Assembly: GCF_963676685.1 (NCBI RefSeq)
Contig: NC_092345.1
Span: 29,969,585-30,033,584, forward strand
From: Mytilus edulis
Lineage: Eukaryota; Mollusca; Bivalvia; Mytilida; Mytilidae
Reading direction: 5' to 3'
Length of the DNA stretch: 64,000 bases
Numbering within the stretch: the first letter of the stretch is position 1; the number at the start of each line of letters is the position of its first letter. The notes beneath the pieces were generated by a model. It worked only from the letters and a program-made list of their open reading frames with translations. It did no database searches and was not told the origin of the DNA. Shown in pieces: positions 23,861 to 36,600 of the stretch. The translations under genes and the position numbers were made by a program.

Positions 23861-24263
23861 TTTTAACTCACATGTATGTGAAAAATTACAGGTAGGTTTG
23901 GATGCCTATCTTATAGAATAGAAAAATAAAAAAAGATTTTTTTTTATTCACCAAATAAGGGGCCCTAGGAGGGCATATAGCCATACAAACAATATATATA
24001 TATATGCAATACACAGGCAATGTAGATATGTAATATGAGTAATACAAAAAATACTACAGGAAACACGCAACAAAATAATAGCAATATACTCTAATAATTC
24101 AATAATACTAGTGATCACAAGTGTTGACATTGACTTATGCGCTCCAGGTTTATTAATGTATTTTACCTATAAAAAGATAAACAAAAAGTATAAGTAGTTA
24201 GTGCTGAGAAATATATATACACATATAAATACATTGAATTACACACAGTTTTTTTTTATCAAC

Positions 24264-24527
24264 TTACTGCACGCGTTGCCGTTTTGTCGTAGTTGTCCTA
24301 TCAGCCAGTTTCCTTTTCCTCTGACCTTTCTTCTTTCCTTTCGACCTAGCTTCATTGACCACTCTTCTGCCATCTGTTGACTTAACTAATTTGGTCTTCA
24401 TACGGTTTCGGCGGAACCTAGCAAAATATTTGTACCTTTCCATTAAAGTTTTGTTTGCCCAAACATGCCTGTCAATCTTAAAATGTTCGTGTGTGCTCGC
24501 AAGCGTATAAGGTCCTCTCCCTATCAT
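24264..24527 (-). CDS. Small, very basic protein of unknown function (87 aa)
   Basis: Unbroken single-exon ORF. The N half is mixed (MIGRGPYTLASTHEHFKI) and the C half is extremely rich in Lys and Arg (SKGKKKGQRKRK, KRQRVQ at the end), as in nucleic-acid-binding or nuclear-targeted proteins. I do not recognise the family. A TATATAAA lies on the same strand about 30 nt before the ATG (24556-24563) and an AATAAA about 110 nt after the stop (24149-24154), so a compact gene is possible. The TATA spacing would leave almost no 5' leader. In DNA this AT-rich both signals could be chance. It could also be one exon of a larger gene or a relic of a DNA virus or transposon. Confidence 0.4.
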   Translation of the reverse strand: MIGRGPYTLASTHEHFKIDRHVWANKTLMERYKYFARFRRNRMKTKLVKSTDGRRVVNEARSKGKKKGQRKRKLADRTTTTKRQRVQ

Positions 24528-25248
24528 TGCTCTCCGTAACTCTTTATAATTAGATTTTATATAAATTATAAAACATGCACTGTTTTGTTCATCTCGGTCG
24601 CTAATTTAGTTGGAACATTACAACAATTCCTTATAAAGTTTTGGGAATGAGTATATATGTAAAATAGAAAATATCGTATAAAATATGACGGAAATTTAAC
24701 AGGAGTTATTGAATAAATACTAATAAGTTTAAGTATTTTGTTCTATTTGTTTGCCTTTGTTTGTGTTTTGTGTGTGTGTATTACATGCATGTTAAATTAA
24801 TGTGTATTAATTATGACTTTGAGAGCGGGTGCGCTTTTCATTTATTTACATTTCCTATGAAAGACGAGATGAAAAGACTATAAAATACTAATAATTGGGA
24901 CTATTATACTAAGTTAGTATCATACTCCGATCGAATAATGATGTAATTTTTTTTCATTAATAAATCTTCTTTTATTCCCATGTAGCCCTTTTTTTTATAC
25001 GAATTTAGAAATTGAAACTAAACAAAAATCTTGAAAAGTTTGGCAAATTTTACATGAGCAGTACTTGAAATTTTCGGCCAATATTTTTATAATTCTATTT
25101 TCTAAATATTTACCTTAACAAGGACTGTTGGCAGTCAAAACTTTAACAATATAAAAAAATCCATGTATCATGTATATATACATGGTTATGTATATATACA
25201 TTACACATGGTTTTAACTTTATTTAATAAAGATATATCATATGTATCC

Positions 25249-25356
25249 TCTTTTCTGTTCTTTTCGGTCCTTTTCGGTCCTTTTCGGTTCTTTTCGGTTC
25301 TTTTCTGTAAATCGTCGCTCTTTTCTGTAAATCGTCGCTCTTTTCTGTAAATCGTT
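25249..25356. repeat. Two short tandem arrays
   Basis: Five or so units of TTTTCGGTCC/TTTTCGGTTC, then three units of TCTGTAAATCGTCGCTCTTT, directly next to the transposon that starts at 25370. Confidence 0.8.
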
Positions 25357-27329
25357 GGACCGCCTGTATCACTGGGGTAAAGCTGATGACCGTAACTGCA
25401 TTCACGGTCATCCCAAGATGTCGGATGAAAAATAAGGTCAGTTTCTGTACTGTCTGTTAAAGTGTTTCTATATCATTTTCTTTACAAATCATACATTGAA
25501 ACGATGTAAATTTATAAAAGAATCACTCGGAAATCACTAATTACTTCCGAGAAATGTGCATGAAACGGGAAATTCGATTTGAAAAAATCGCTCAGATGAC
25601 CGTTAATCAAAATCGAGATGACCGTAACAGAATCAGCGATTCATAACAAGGGTGACCGTAATTGCTTTTAAGATGACCGTAATTTGTAAATGATGACCGT
25701 AACTTTTAAAGGATGACCCTCAATTCTAAGAAATATCCGTGTTTATATAACTACCTTTTTGTATCAAATGATTAATCGTGTTGGTATAAACATATTAATA
25801 TGAGAGTATTATCCTATAGGTAGAAGAAAATAAGACATGCTTCAAATGCAAAGATTATCATATGTATCTTTTTTACAGTGGAGGGTTTAATTTTTTTTAA
25901 ATGAATTTGCAAAAAGACATGCAAATGAACAGGTAGGGAAAACATGCTACAAAAGCGCGATAAAATGACACTTTACAAGTATAATGAAAAAATGCGGTGC
26001 ACAGCCTCCATGCAACTGCTCGACAAAAGATTTTTTATTTTATTTCTGGGATTCCTTTTAATGACATATAATAAATACACATTTTTAAAAATGCCAATGC
26101 ATGTACATCAATTGATATTATATCGTCTTCCATTTTGTCGTGCAAATAAAATAACAGAAATATTTTGAAAATATCATACGACTATACTAGTGAAGGTGAG
26201 CTCCAGCAAAGTAGATCCTTAAAATAGTCTTGTACGAAAAAGGGGGAACATTGTTGGTTATTTGTATATATACAGAAATGTTATTCATATAGTCAGGATT
26301 CTACTTCTTCAAAATTATCTCCCTATCACGCCAGTTCATGCCACTGTAGGGATGACTCTCTGCCAATTTTGCTCTTGAAAACTGATAAATTTATCCACAT
26401 AGCACCATTACGATTGATCGTTATATGTCAGTTATATTTTAAAAGACAAATGTATCTACTAGCTAATAAGCATCAGTTAATGATCTTGTCTGCATTGATT
26501 AAACTTAAAAAATATTGTGTTTGGATGTCAGGTGGAATTTTCGAAAATTCTTAAGCATTTAAAAAAATTCTAATTAAATATTTCGTGGAAGGGCAGACTA
26601 AACATTTTCAGTGGTTGAAGATTATAAACCCTAGTTATCACACACAAGAAAATCATATTTTTTCGAAGATATCCATTTTCAACATCCAAATTAAAAGACT
26701 GTCGTCAAGTACTTTTAGAAAAAAAATAGCAATTCGAACACACCTACTCTGTTTTTGTGATTCATTAGATAGGTATTTCACTTGACTCATATATTTCATC
26801 TTTTCGTACTGTAATTTTTTTATGTTATAAAGTCAACCTGTAGCTTTGATATATAAAAATGATAGAATCTGAAGCCAGATGCTATATCAAATACTCTTGC
26901 TTTGTACGTTTTAAAGACAAAATATACACCCCAAACATGCCCTAACATAAAAATGTGCACTCGATTTTTTCTTTTCGATACAATCGTTACCTATTTTGGG
27001 GAATTTTTTCTTGATTCACATAATGGAAGGGCAGACACGAATATTTCTGAACTAAAAGATTGATATGTTCTCCGTCCGTGGTAAAAAAAAATCGGAGATT
27101 ATGCATTTTCTACATCCAACTTATAGATACCCATGTCGTCGACTAGATATCTTATTGTTTTGCATTATTATGTAATAGATACATTGAAAACTTATGCAAA
27201 TGGTGTTTTAAAGTAAAACACTTCGTAATTGAGAAGAAAATTGTCGTTTTATTTGTTTCTATTAACTTTTTAAAATTTTGTTACTATATCAAACAGTACA
27301 GTAAACATTTATCGCTTTCTCGATAAAAG

Positions 27330-27480
27330 TTATCAAAGGTACCAGGTTTATAATTTAGTACGCCAGACGCACGTTTCGTCTACATAAGACTCATCAGTGA
27401 CGCTCATGTCAAAATATTTATAAAGCCGAACAAGTAAAAAGTTGATGAGCATTGAGGATCCAAAGCTTCGATTCTTTTGT
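27330..27480 (-). repeat. Dispersed repeat with GAGCxTCACTGATGAGxC core
   Basis: On the minus strand it reads GAGCGTCACTGATGAGTCTT and CGAAACGTGCGTCTGGCGTA. It shares this core with 42300-42490 (plus) and 54610-54750 (minus). Confidence 0.55.
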
Positions 27481-27617
27481 TCTATTTCAAAAGTGTTTCC
27501 GCCTGCATATATCAAGACAAATTAAGATTTTAATCTGCCCTCTGGAACCATACACAGACTCGATTACCAAATATTCGTATGTATTATTAATGTTTTTAAT
27601 GCTCTATTTATTGGCAT

Positions 27618-27845
27618 TATGTTTTTCTGGTCTGTGTGTACGTTCGTCTGTTCGTCTGTTTGTTTGTCCGTTTGTCCAGCTTCAAGTTAAATAAAATTGA
27701 AACTTAGTACACATTTTCCCTATGGTATGATCTTTTTAATTCTAATGCCAAATTACAGTTTTATCCCATTTTCACAGTCCAATAAACAGAGAAAATGATA
27801 GTGTAGATGAGGCATCCGTGTACTAGGGACACATTCATGTTTCTT
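27618..27845 (-). repeat. Dispersed bivalve repeat, copy 3 (inverted)
   Basis: Reverse-strand, 5'-shortened copy of the unit at 1405-1702 and 23216-23490, recognisable by GATGAGGCATCCGTGTACTA and the GTTCGTCTG repeats. Confidence 0.7.
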
Positions 27846-28562
27846 CAAATTTTCGTCGTATCGCTGTCAATTTGTGTTAAAATTTTAACGTCGTTATCAA
27901 TATTAAAATATTTCATTATTTACGAGAAATATGCAATTTACTATCATTGTCATAAATCCAAAATACGGCCAATTATATTATAGTTTAAAATTTTTTTTAT
28001 GAAACATATTTATATCCGCTAACCGATCCCCTATTGATATCGACAAACTCAACAAAAAAGCTTTGAATACAATACGGATATTTCTTAGAATTGATGGTCA
28101 TCATATAAAAGTTACGATCGTTCTATATAAATTACAGTCAGTCTTTACAAATTACGGTCATCCTTTACAAGTTACGGTCATCTTTTTACCAATCACGGTC
28201 ATCCTTGTTTTATGTTACGGTCATCTTGAAAATATTTTGATTATGATTTACGGTCATCTGAACGATTTTTTCAAATCGAATTTCCCGTTTCATGCACATT
28301 TCTCGGAAGTAATTAGTGATTTCCGAGTGATTCTTTTATAAATTTACATCGTTTCAATGTATGATTTGTAAAGAAAATGATATAGAAACACTTTAACAGA
28401 CAATACAGAAACTGACCTAATTTTTCATCCGACATCTTGGGATGACCGTGAATGCAGTTACGGTCATCAGCTTTACCCCAGTGTGTATGTTATGTGAAGG
28501 AATAACAATAGTGTCAATATGATACTAAATCAAGAATATATTTTACGAATTTTGCGTATTCG

Positions 28563-28682
28563 TGCATCAGAGGCGTTTTTATAGAGATTTTTTGGGGATA
28601 AAAAAAATAATTGATTATTTAGGGGATCACAATTGGTAGTCATTCCCCCCCTCTTTATGGAAATTGCTGGATACACCACTGT
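28563..28682 (-). repeat. MITE-like fragment
   Basis: TCAGAGGCGTTTTTATAGAG to TTGCTGGATACACCACTG; same family as 8425-8582. Confidence 0.5.
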
Positions 28683-28941
28683 GCAGGATTCCAATATTAT
28701 ATACCAGCACATCGCATAAGTTAGAAATAACTATACAAATTCAATTCCAGCAATTTTCTATCGATTTCATTAAAGTATATTTTTATATACATAATTATAT
28801 ATATCCGACAAACAGTCTTTGATATATTACCCAACTGGAATCGCTATACACTGAAGACAGCAATGACAACGTATTTACATTCTGGAACAATTGAATAAAA
28901 TAAATCTGCATAGATTATTCACATGTTACACATATTTCAAA

Positions 28942-29222
28942 TCATAGATCATCAAATTTTACATAAAAATTATATACTGTATAAAAAAAACAAAATACAA
29001 CAGCAAGTACGAAGTAAAAGATCAGAAATTTCTTTTGTGATGTTGGTTCTGTAGATCCCAACGGCCTCGTTTTCAGGGACGCAAATGTCCTGTCCCATTG
29101 TGTCAAGATCGCTTGTCTAGCTCCACTCCATTTACATGGTCCGTTTAACCTATATTGATATGGCGTACATGGTCCAAAGTAACAGTTCAGAGCTAATATA
29201 GGATCTGACCATAGTAATGACT
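28942..29222 (-). CDS. FMO-A exon 6, C-terminal
   Basis: Starts after ATTACAG and reads [41 protein letters not shown], then [19 protein letters not shown], a hydrophobic tail that should anchor the enzyme in a membrane. It ends at a TGA (28944-28942). It is six codons longer than FMO-B exon 6. Confidence 0.9.
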
Positions 29223-30548
29223 CTGTAATAGATAATAAATAATAAATGTAAAAAGTTATGTCTAAAGGTTAAAGGTTTGACTCACGATTAGAAGCAGAAA
29301 ACGCGTATGTACGTGCAATATAACCAAAGGACAATCACATCTTAAAATCAAAGCTCATGGGAGTTACATAATATAGAAATCTTCTACTTGAAGTTTTGGT
29401 CGGCAATGAAGCCCACGTTCTAAAAGGTTTCAGGTTTGACTCACGATTAGAAACAGAAAACAGTTACGTACGCGTATGTACGTCCAATATAACCAAAGGA
29501 CAATCAAATCTTAAAATCAAAGCTCATGGGAGTTACATAATATAGAAATCTTCTACTTGAAGTACTGGTTGGCAATAAAGCCCACGTTTACAAAATAAAA
29601 TCAAAACAATAAATGGAGAATGTGTTCATGCTGCAAATATTGATGCCCCTGCTTGCATTTAAATGTTACTAGAACACTCCCGCGTAATCGCGAGCATTTA
29701 GAATGTGATTGAAAGTATATAAACTGTTGTAGGATGAAGTTTTGTAAAAGATTTTATCACCGGATATTTCAGGAAAGTGATCAAAAGGCATAGGTACTTG
29801 GATAGATGACAATTTTTTAGCCATCCCCCTTTTTTTTCCAAAGTCCGTCATTTTTTGTTTTCCGTTAATTTCAATTATTTTCGCCGGTGGATTGTAAACT
29901 TGAAATTGATAATAAATAACAAATACACCTTATTTATTCCTGAGTAAACTGAAAATTATGTGTAATTTTAAACCAGTCCTAAACGAAAGTCTTGTTTAGG
30001 ACTGAAAAGTACGTCCGATGACGGAAACAATATCCGGACTCCTTTATTTCATTTTACTCCCAAGTAACCCAAACTTAATAATCATAAGCAAGGATGACAA
30101 ATGCTACTATGCATGGTACCTATAGGACACATATGCATGATGGTTAGTTTTTTTTGTGGAAGGAGAAGAAACGATACAATTGGGTGTTCTCATTTAAAAG
30201 TATAGATAAAGGGACATTATACCTGTAACTCCGGAACGGCAACATAGATGCTACCAAAATTCGAACTGTTGATCTGTTTTTTGTGGTACTAAGCATTGTG
30301 TACACGTTTTATAACTTTTGGTTGAGGTCAACTAAAGTTAGAAAACATAATAAATGTTGATATGTACGTACTTCATCAGTCTGAACTTGCTTTGAAAAAA
30401 CAAATTCGTGAAACTTTTTGTGACCTCAAAACAATACGACTTCTTTGCTATGAAACCAAGGGAACGATGGAACTACTCATGTATATAGTATTGCCTCAAC
30501 ATACTAGCAATGCAGACTGAGTATTAGTTTACAGTATAGTGATGTTTG

Positions 30549-30618
<70 letters not shown>

Positions 30619-33600
30619 TATGAGAATTCCTAGTGAAATGCAAAAGAAAACTTCAAAGTCATTAAGGTAGACGAGGACTTAATCAAAATCCAATATTTTT
30701 TTAATAATTAATTTTGTCAAAATGTAGTTGATATCAATCCGACATGCTTTTTTTCAGTACGGGTCACCAGGTTTTTTTTTGGGTAAAGATTGCATTAAAT
30801 ACAATCAAATTAACCTTATGTTACTGACTTGATATCTAAATCTTCACAGGCTTATCACTACCTCATTGATACACAGAATATAGTGCATTGATCATAACAT
30901 TCTATTATTATACATCCTATTCATGACAGTTCCAGAAATTTATCAATGCAATATATGCTCAGATATTCAAGTCACAAAATGATGTTAATACACTTGTCAT
31001 GCAAATTACATATAACTTTTACAAGGTGTAGGAATCAAATATATCTTTTCCAAAAAATATAAATGATGTTATTGTTTAAAGTCATCATTATTTATTTGAA
31101 TTACTTTCCTTTTCCCAGAATAATTGTTAAATCTTTATAAAATGCAATTATACAATTATGGCCCGTTGAAAAGGTGAATATCAAAAATTGTCAACACGAG
31201 AAGGTTATTTCAATGAGGGCGCAGCCCGAAGTGAAATAACTTTTAAGGGTTGACAATTTTGGATATTCATCGATTCTAAAGGGCCACAATTGATTTATTA
31301 TACCGAACTAACAGTTGAAGGGCATTTTGTACACTTACAGTAAATACTATATTTTTACATAACAAACACAAGCTGACGTTTGAAAAACATTTTGTTTTAG
31401 AATTTCTCGAATGTACAACAAAGCCTCAAAGGTAGATTTTTTTTGTAAACTATTGATGGCCCTGGAAAGGACCGTTACTCGGTGAGAGATATCATCTCAG
31501 TGCTGCTGGCACTCTATTCACTTCCAAAGCCTTATTTCCTCGTTTCTCGATGAGCTGTCAGTGTAACGTGAACGCTGCCATATAGTTTATTAACGTCTGT
31601 GACGTCATTATCATGGGAGGTAACTCGAGTCCAAATATAGACACTTAAAAGGTTATTCACCGGTGAATAATAGGGTTATTCACCGCTGGTGTAAATTTAA
31701 TGGGTTATTCGTCCTCCCTTGCAATTAAATGAAAATTATCTGAATTATTCCATGTCACGTGATAAGGTGTTATACAATAGAATTGGTTGTAGTATATGTA
31801 AGGTATAATAAATTTAATTGTACTCTTCCACTGATAAATTAACGCAATCTTTACCTTTAAGTGCTACCAAGCACTTTGATTTTTCATGCTACTGGTTGTC
31901 AAACTTGTCATATTTTGTAAAGAATATGCATGGAAACCCCAATGTTGTGTAATAAAGCTACACCATAGAATAATTTGCTTTCAGATAAGAAATAGAAAAA
32001 AATGGAATCACCGGACTCGTTTTCTTGCTACACCATTAAGTAGGAAAATTTACAGCACATTCACTTATAAGTTCATTATCTGAGTTACTTCCCCTTATGT
32101 GGCAAAGTTTAAAAAAATGTGAATCTTACAACAAATCTTTTTTTTTTGTAAAATACAGCCGTAAATATGACAAAACACATTGTTTTTCTATATCAAAACG
32201 TATAGTCTAACACATGATATCCATACTTCTCTCGAAATTTTGCACATTTCATTTAAGATCTAAAGCGATTGTTATATGCTTTTTCGAATTAAATGGATGG
32301 AGATATTTATGCCACATTAAATGAGATAAACGTATAATGGCTTCATTTTTTATCCTGCTTAATAATAACCATAGTTGATTTCAACACTGAGTGTATGTCT
32401 TAAAGATGAAAAATAGATTGATAAATTTAAAGTAACAAGATGCGATTACAACTTTTTCATGAACTTCATAAGAACTTACTGAGATCAGGGAGACATCCAT
32501 TTAATGTAGCCAGCTCATCCATATAGTCGATATAATCGACTTGAATGGTATGTCTTTGAGTTTGTACATATTTCAGTTGCATTGCTAATTCTTTGTTTTT
32601 AATGTCTGTCATCATTTCGTCGTAGCATGGAAGTTTAACTTTTCCCTGGTTTAAAAAAAAAGTAAAGACTTATCGTTAACTGATCAAGTAACAGTGTATA
32701 TGATGTAATCAATTCAGTTACATGACGTAATCAATTCAGTTATATGAACGTTTTAGCGTGCTTTTTGTTAGCAAATAGGAAAAGTCTGCATGAGAAAAAT
32801 ACTTTAGTAGTAAAAAAATATGAGAGTCGTATGAACTGCCAGTAGAGTATATGGTCATTGAATGTAGTGCCAATCTCTTGTATTATACGGTTTGATGGTC
32901 AGTATCAATACCCCCAAATATAGAGTTCAATGTCACCAGACGCTAGGCAACCAACAATCAATCCACTAATCGAGTTCAATGACTTATGTCAGTGGTGGAT
33001 GGCCCAAATTTTTCACAGTTTGACACAATCAATGACGATCAATGACGTTTTCAAAAGCATCTCTTTTGCTCTGCTATTTCGTAAATGTTTTCTATTGAGA
33101 CGAAAGTTTATTAATAGTATAGGAAACCATTGTTTTCCATTCAATGGCGGCCAATCGAAATTGTACTTTAAGTACTACTGAACGGTCCTGACTGATTTAT
33201 TTCAATTTTGGATGCATCATTTCATATATTTAATAAATCTCTAAATGCTTTTTCTGTTTGGTAAATATCCCTGATTCAACTGTATGTTTCCGTACTTATA
33301 TATACATCTTTGGACTCAACGAAGAGTCGATCTTGGTGACAGTAAATTTAGATTTGTGCTTCAAAACCAATTAATTTAGCACATTTTCTTTTTCTTTAAA
33401 TGACACTTTTTCATATCAGAATCACGATAATGTTATAAAATAGTTAAAATTAAGCTTTGTATTAACAGTTATGTATTACCTGAAAAACACGTGTGGCTAA
33501 TCTACACTGTAACTCGGATATCGGCATCAACGCCGCTATTGGCTGTATACACCCTATTACACATAAAGTAGACTGTTCCAGTTTTGGAGGAAACACATAT

Positions 33601-36600
33601 TTAAAAAGTTCCACATGGTTTTGTTTGACATCAAGAACAGATTTATCCAAGAAAGGAAACCCAAATATGTAGCCTGTTGCCAAGACAACGACATCAATAT
33701 TCTCCTCTTTGGTGCTATCATCAAATATTACTCCATTTTCTGTGAACGTTTTGATGTCTGGTTTTGCCTTCAAAGTCCCGGATGCAAGTCTGTTCGGAAT
33801 GTCGTCGTTTATCGTTGGATGCTGAGCAGTAATACGATGCTTAGGTTTTAGGCAGTAGGTTGAATGGTCAAATCTTTTATTTACTTGATTCTCCATCATA
33901 TTGTCGAAAAAAGACGGAGGTAAAAGCTTCCTTATTTTCAACACAGACCGTTTAAGAACAATCATGTCTACAGGCATACCGTTATCAGCTATTCTGTTAA
34001 AAACCCAACTTCCACGTCTTGTACTAATAAAAACCTGAAGGATATTAAAAAATATTCTGAAGAACTTGTTAAAATCTCTTATTTCATTCTTTTTGTTTAA
34101 TAAATTATATATTGAAAACATTAAATATGAATATTCTAACATTCAGTTTTAGCAGACATGAAACATAAAAAGGTTTGGATAAAGAAGGGTAAACTTTTAA
34201 ACTTTAAAAGATATGTATGGACTGAACATACTTTGATGATACATGTAAATCTTAACATGCTTCACTCGACAATTCTAAAGAACTTTTCCCTTTGAAGCAA
34301 TCCGACTTAATTATATCACCATGTCGCAATTTTAACCGTAAAGCAATCCGACTAAGTTCTACCTCCATGTCACAATTTCACCTGTGAGTAAATCTGACTT
34401 AGTTCTTCTGCAATATCGCAATTTTAACCGTAAAGCAATCCGACTAAGTTCTACCTCCATGTGACAATTTCACCTGTGAGTATATCTGACTTAGTATCGC
34501 AATTTTCATGTGAAGCAATCCGACTTCTGTAAGTGCTACCGCCATGTATATTTCACCTGTGAGGCAAGCTGACTTAGTACTACCGCCATGCCGCAAATTT
34601 TCCCGTGAATCAATCCGACTTAGTTCTACCGCCATGTCATAATTTCATCTGTGAATCGATCTGACTTAGCTCTAGTGCCATGTTACTTGTGAAGCAATCG
34701 GACTAAATCCTACCGCAATGTCAAATTTCTACATGTGAAGCAAACCGCCTATGTTCTATCGATATCTTAATTTAACCTGTGAAGTCATTCGGCTAAGTTC
34801 TACCACCATGTCGCAATTTACATGTACCTTTGATACAATCTGATCAAGTTCTACCGCCATGTCGCAATGTACATGTTTCTGTGAGACAACTGATCAATTT
34901 CTACCGCCATGTCGCCATTTAACCGGTAAGACAATCTGATCAAGTTTACCGCCGTGTCTCAATTTAACCTGTGAGACAATCTGATCATGTTCTACTGCCA
35001 TGTTGCAATTTTACATGTGAATCCATCAGACTAAATTCTACCGCCATGTCGCAATTTTACCTGTGAAGCAATCCGACAAGTAATACTTCAATGTCGCAAT
35101 TTTACATGTGAAGCAATCCCACTAAATTGTATCGCCATGTCGCAATTAAACCTGTAAAGAAATCCGACTATAAGTTCTACCGCCACGTCGAAATTTTACC
35201 TGTGAAGCAACCCGACTAAGTTCTACTGCCATGTCGCCTCCTGAATTGCCAATTCCAATCACTACAATTCTTTTATCTTCAAACCCAGCTTGGTGTCTGT
35301 AGTCATGACTGTGAATAACTTTTCCTTTGAAGTTTGATAGTCCTGGAAAATCAGGTACATTCTTTTCCGCGTGGTGACCACTGCAGACAATAACTGCATC
35401 AAAGATGTCTTCTCTTACTTTAGTACTTTTCTTGTCTTTTAATTTGATTACCCACTGACCGGATTGTGCGAAATCTGCATGTTTGCTCACACTTAAGACC
35501 TGTATACAAAGAAAACCATAAAATTTTCCATATACATTTTGATAATACTGCACATATGGTTTAAATGCATCTTCGATTTTCATTAACTAGACTTTCAAAT
35601 GTCTCATGTCATTTAATAAAATGACTGAATAACTGATAAATTATAAAAAGATGAATGTGAACTTCTGGTTTGCTTTGGAGATTCCGTATATCGTCAGGTT
35701 ATCGGAATTCCAATGGGGACTAACTGTGCACCACTTATTGCGGACCTGTTTTTGTATTGCTATGAGTTACAATTTATGACAAATATCAGCAAAGACCCAT
35801 CGAAACAACATCTAATACACACATTTAATAATACTTTTAGATATTTGGATGATATTTTGGCTCTCAATAATGACGACTTCAGTATGTATACTAACGAGAG
35901 AATAATACATGGCAAAATCCGTATCATATGCCGAATCATCCCGATACTAATATCAGCCAGAGGGTCTTTAGGCCCGAGGGATGATATTGGTCGAGGGTGA
36001 TACGGCATGTGATACGGATTTTGCCATGTTTTATACGCTTTATCATATGTTTCAACAGGATAGTACTTGTACATATGAACTGCTTTCTCTCCCTACCACC
36101 TGGGTTACCTTCAGTTCTACTTTTGTCTTGTTTTGAAAGCTTAAAAAGAACTGCTCAATTACTCATCTGAGGCACCTGGGTTACCTCACAATTTGCGTGC
36201 TGTTGTTTAAAAAATGTTTTGTTAATTTTAATTTTTTGTTTGTTTTGTATGGTATTTCATGAATTCTTTTTATAGTTATATTTCGTGTGTCAGAAATATG
36301 TAAATTTGACGTTTGTGACGTCACATTCCAAACAATGACGTCATAAAAAAAATAGTAGGGGTGTGATAACAGTTGGAAAGCAGGTCACGGTTTGACCCCA
36401 AGTTTATCAGCAACAATAGAGTCACGTGACCGTGAAAATTCAGTAAAAAAACGGATGAGACAAACCTCATTTTAACTCACTGAATACTATTGTCGTAATA
36501 AAAACTTATTGACCTAACTAATCTTGAGTAACCATAGTTTATTCTCGTCAAAGCTCACACATCAAATCAAAGTCCTTTATTCTTTATTTTATCTGCAAAC

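Larger units (their letters stand above)
25370..28483. mobile_element. Second transposon of the GATGAYCGTAAC family
   Basis: Long inverted ends: 25370-25700 matches the reverse complement of 28130-28483, both starting CACTGGGGTAAAGCTGATGA then CCGTAACTGCA. TGTAT precedes and follows the element (25365-25369, 28484-28488). Each end holds six or more GATGACCGTAA motifs. There is no transposase ORF. The interior carries other repeats (27330-27480 and 27618-27845). It is related to 2530-6204 by terminus and motif layout. Confidence 0.72.

Noticed and set aside
25223..25411. Charged repeat peptide (EKDRKGPKRTEK)
   Set aside because: It comes from the TTTTCGGTCC tandem array and has no start or context for a gene.
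32930..33181. 83-codon ORF in FMO-A intron 4
   Set aside because: No motif, no second copy and no supporting signals in AT-rich intron DNA.
33615..33851. ORF antisense to FMO-A exon 4
   Set aside because: It is the complement of conserved FMO coding sequence and has no features of its own.
34444..34635. Separate small gene starting MAVELSR
   Set aside because: It is made of the exon-3-derived minisatellite units of FMO-A, not an independent gene.
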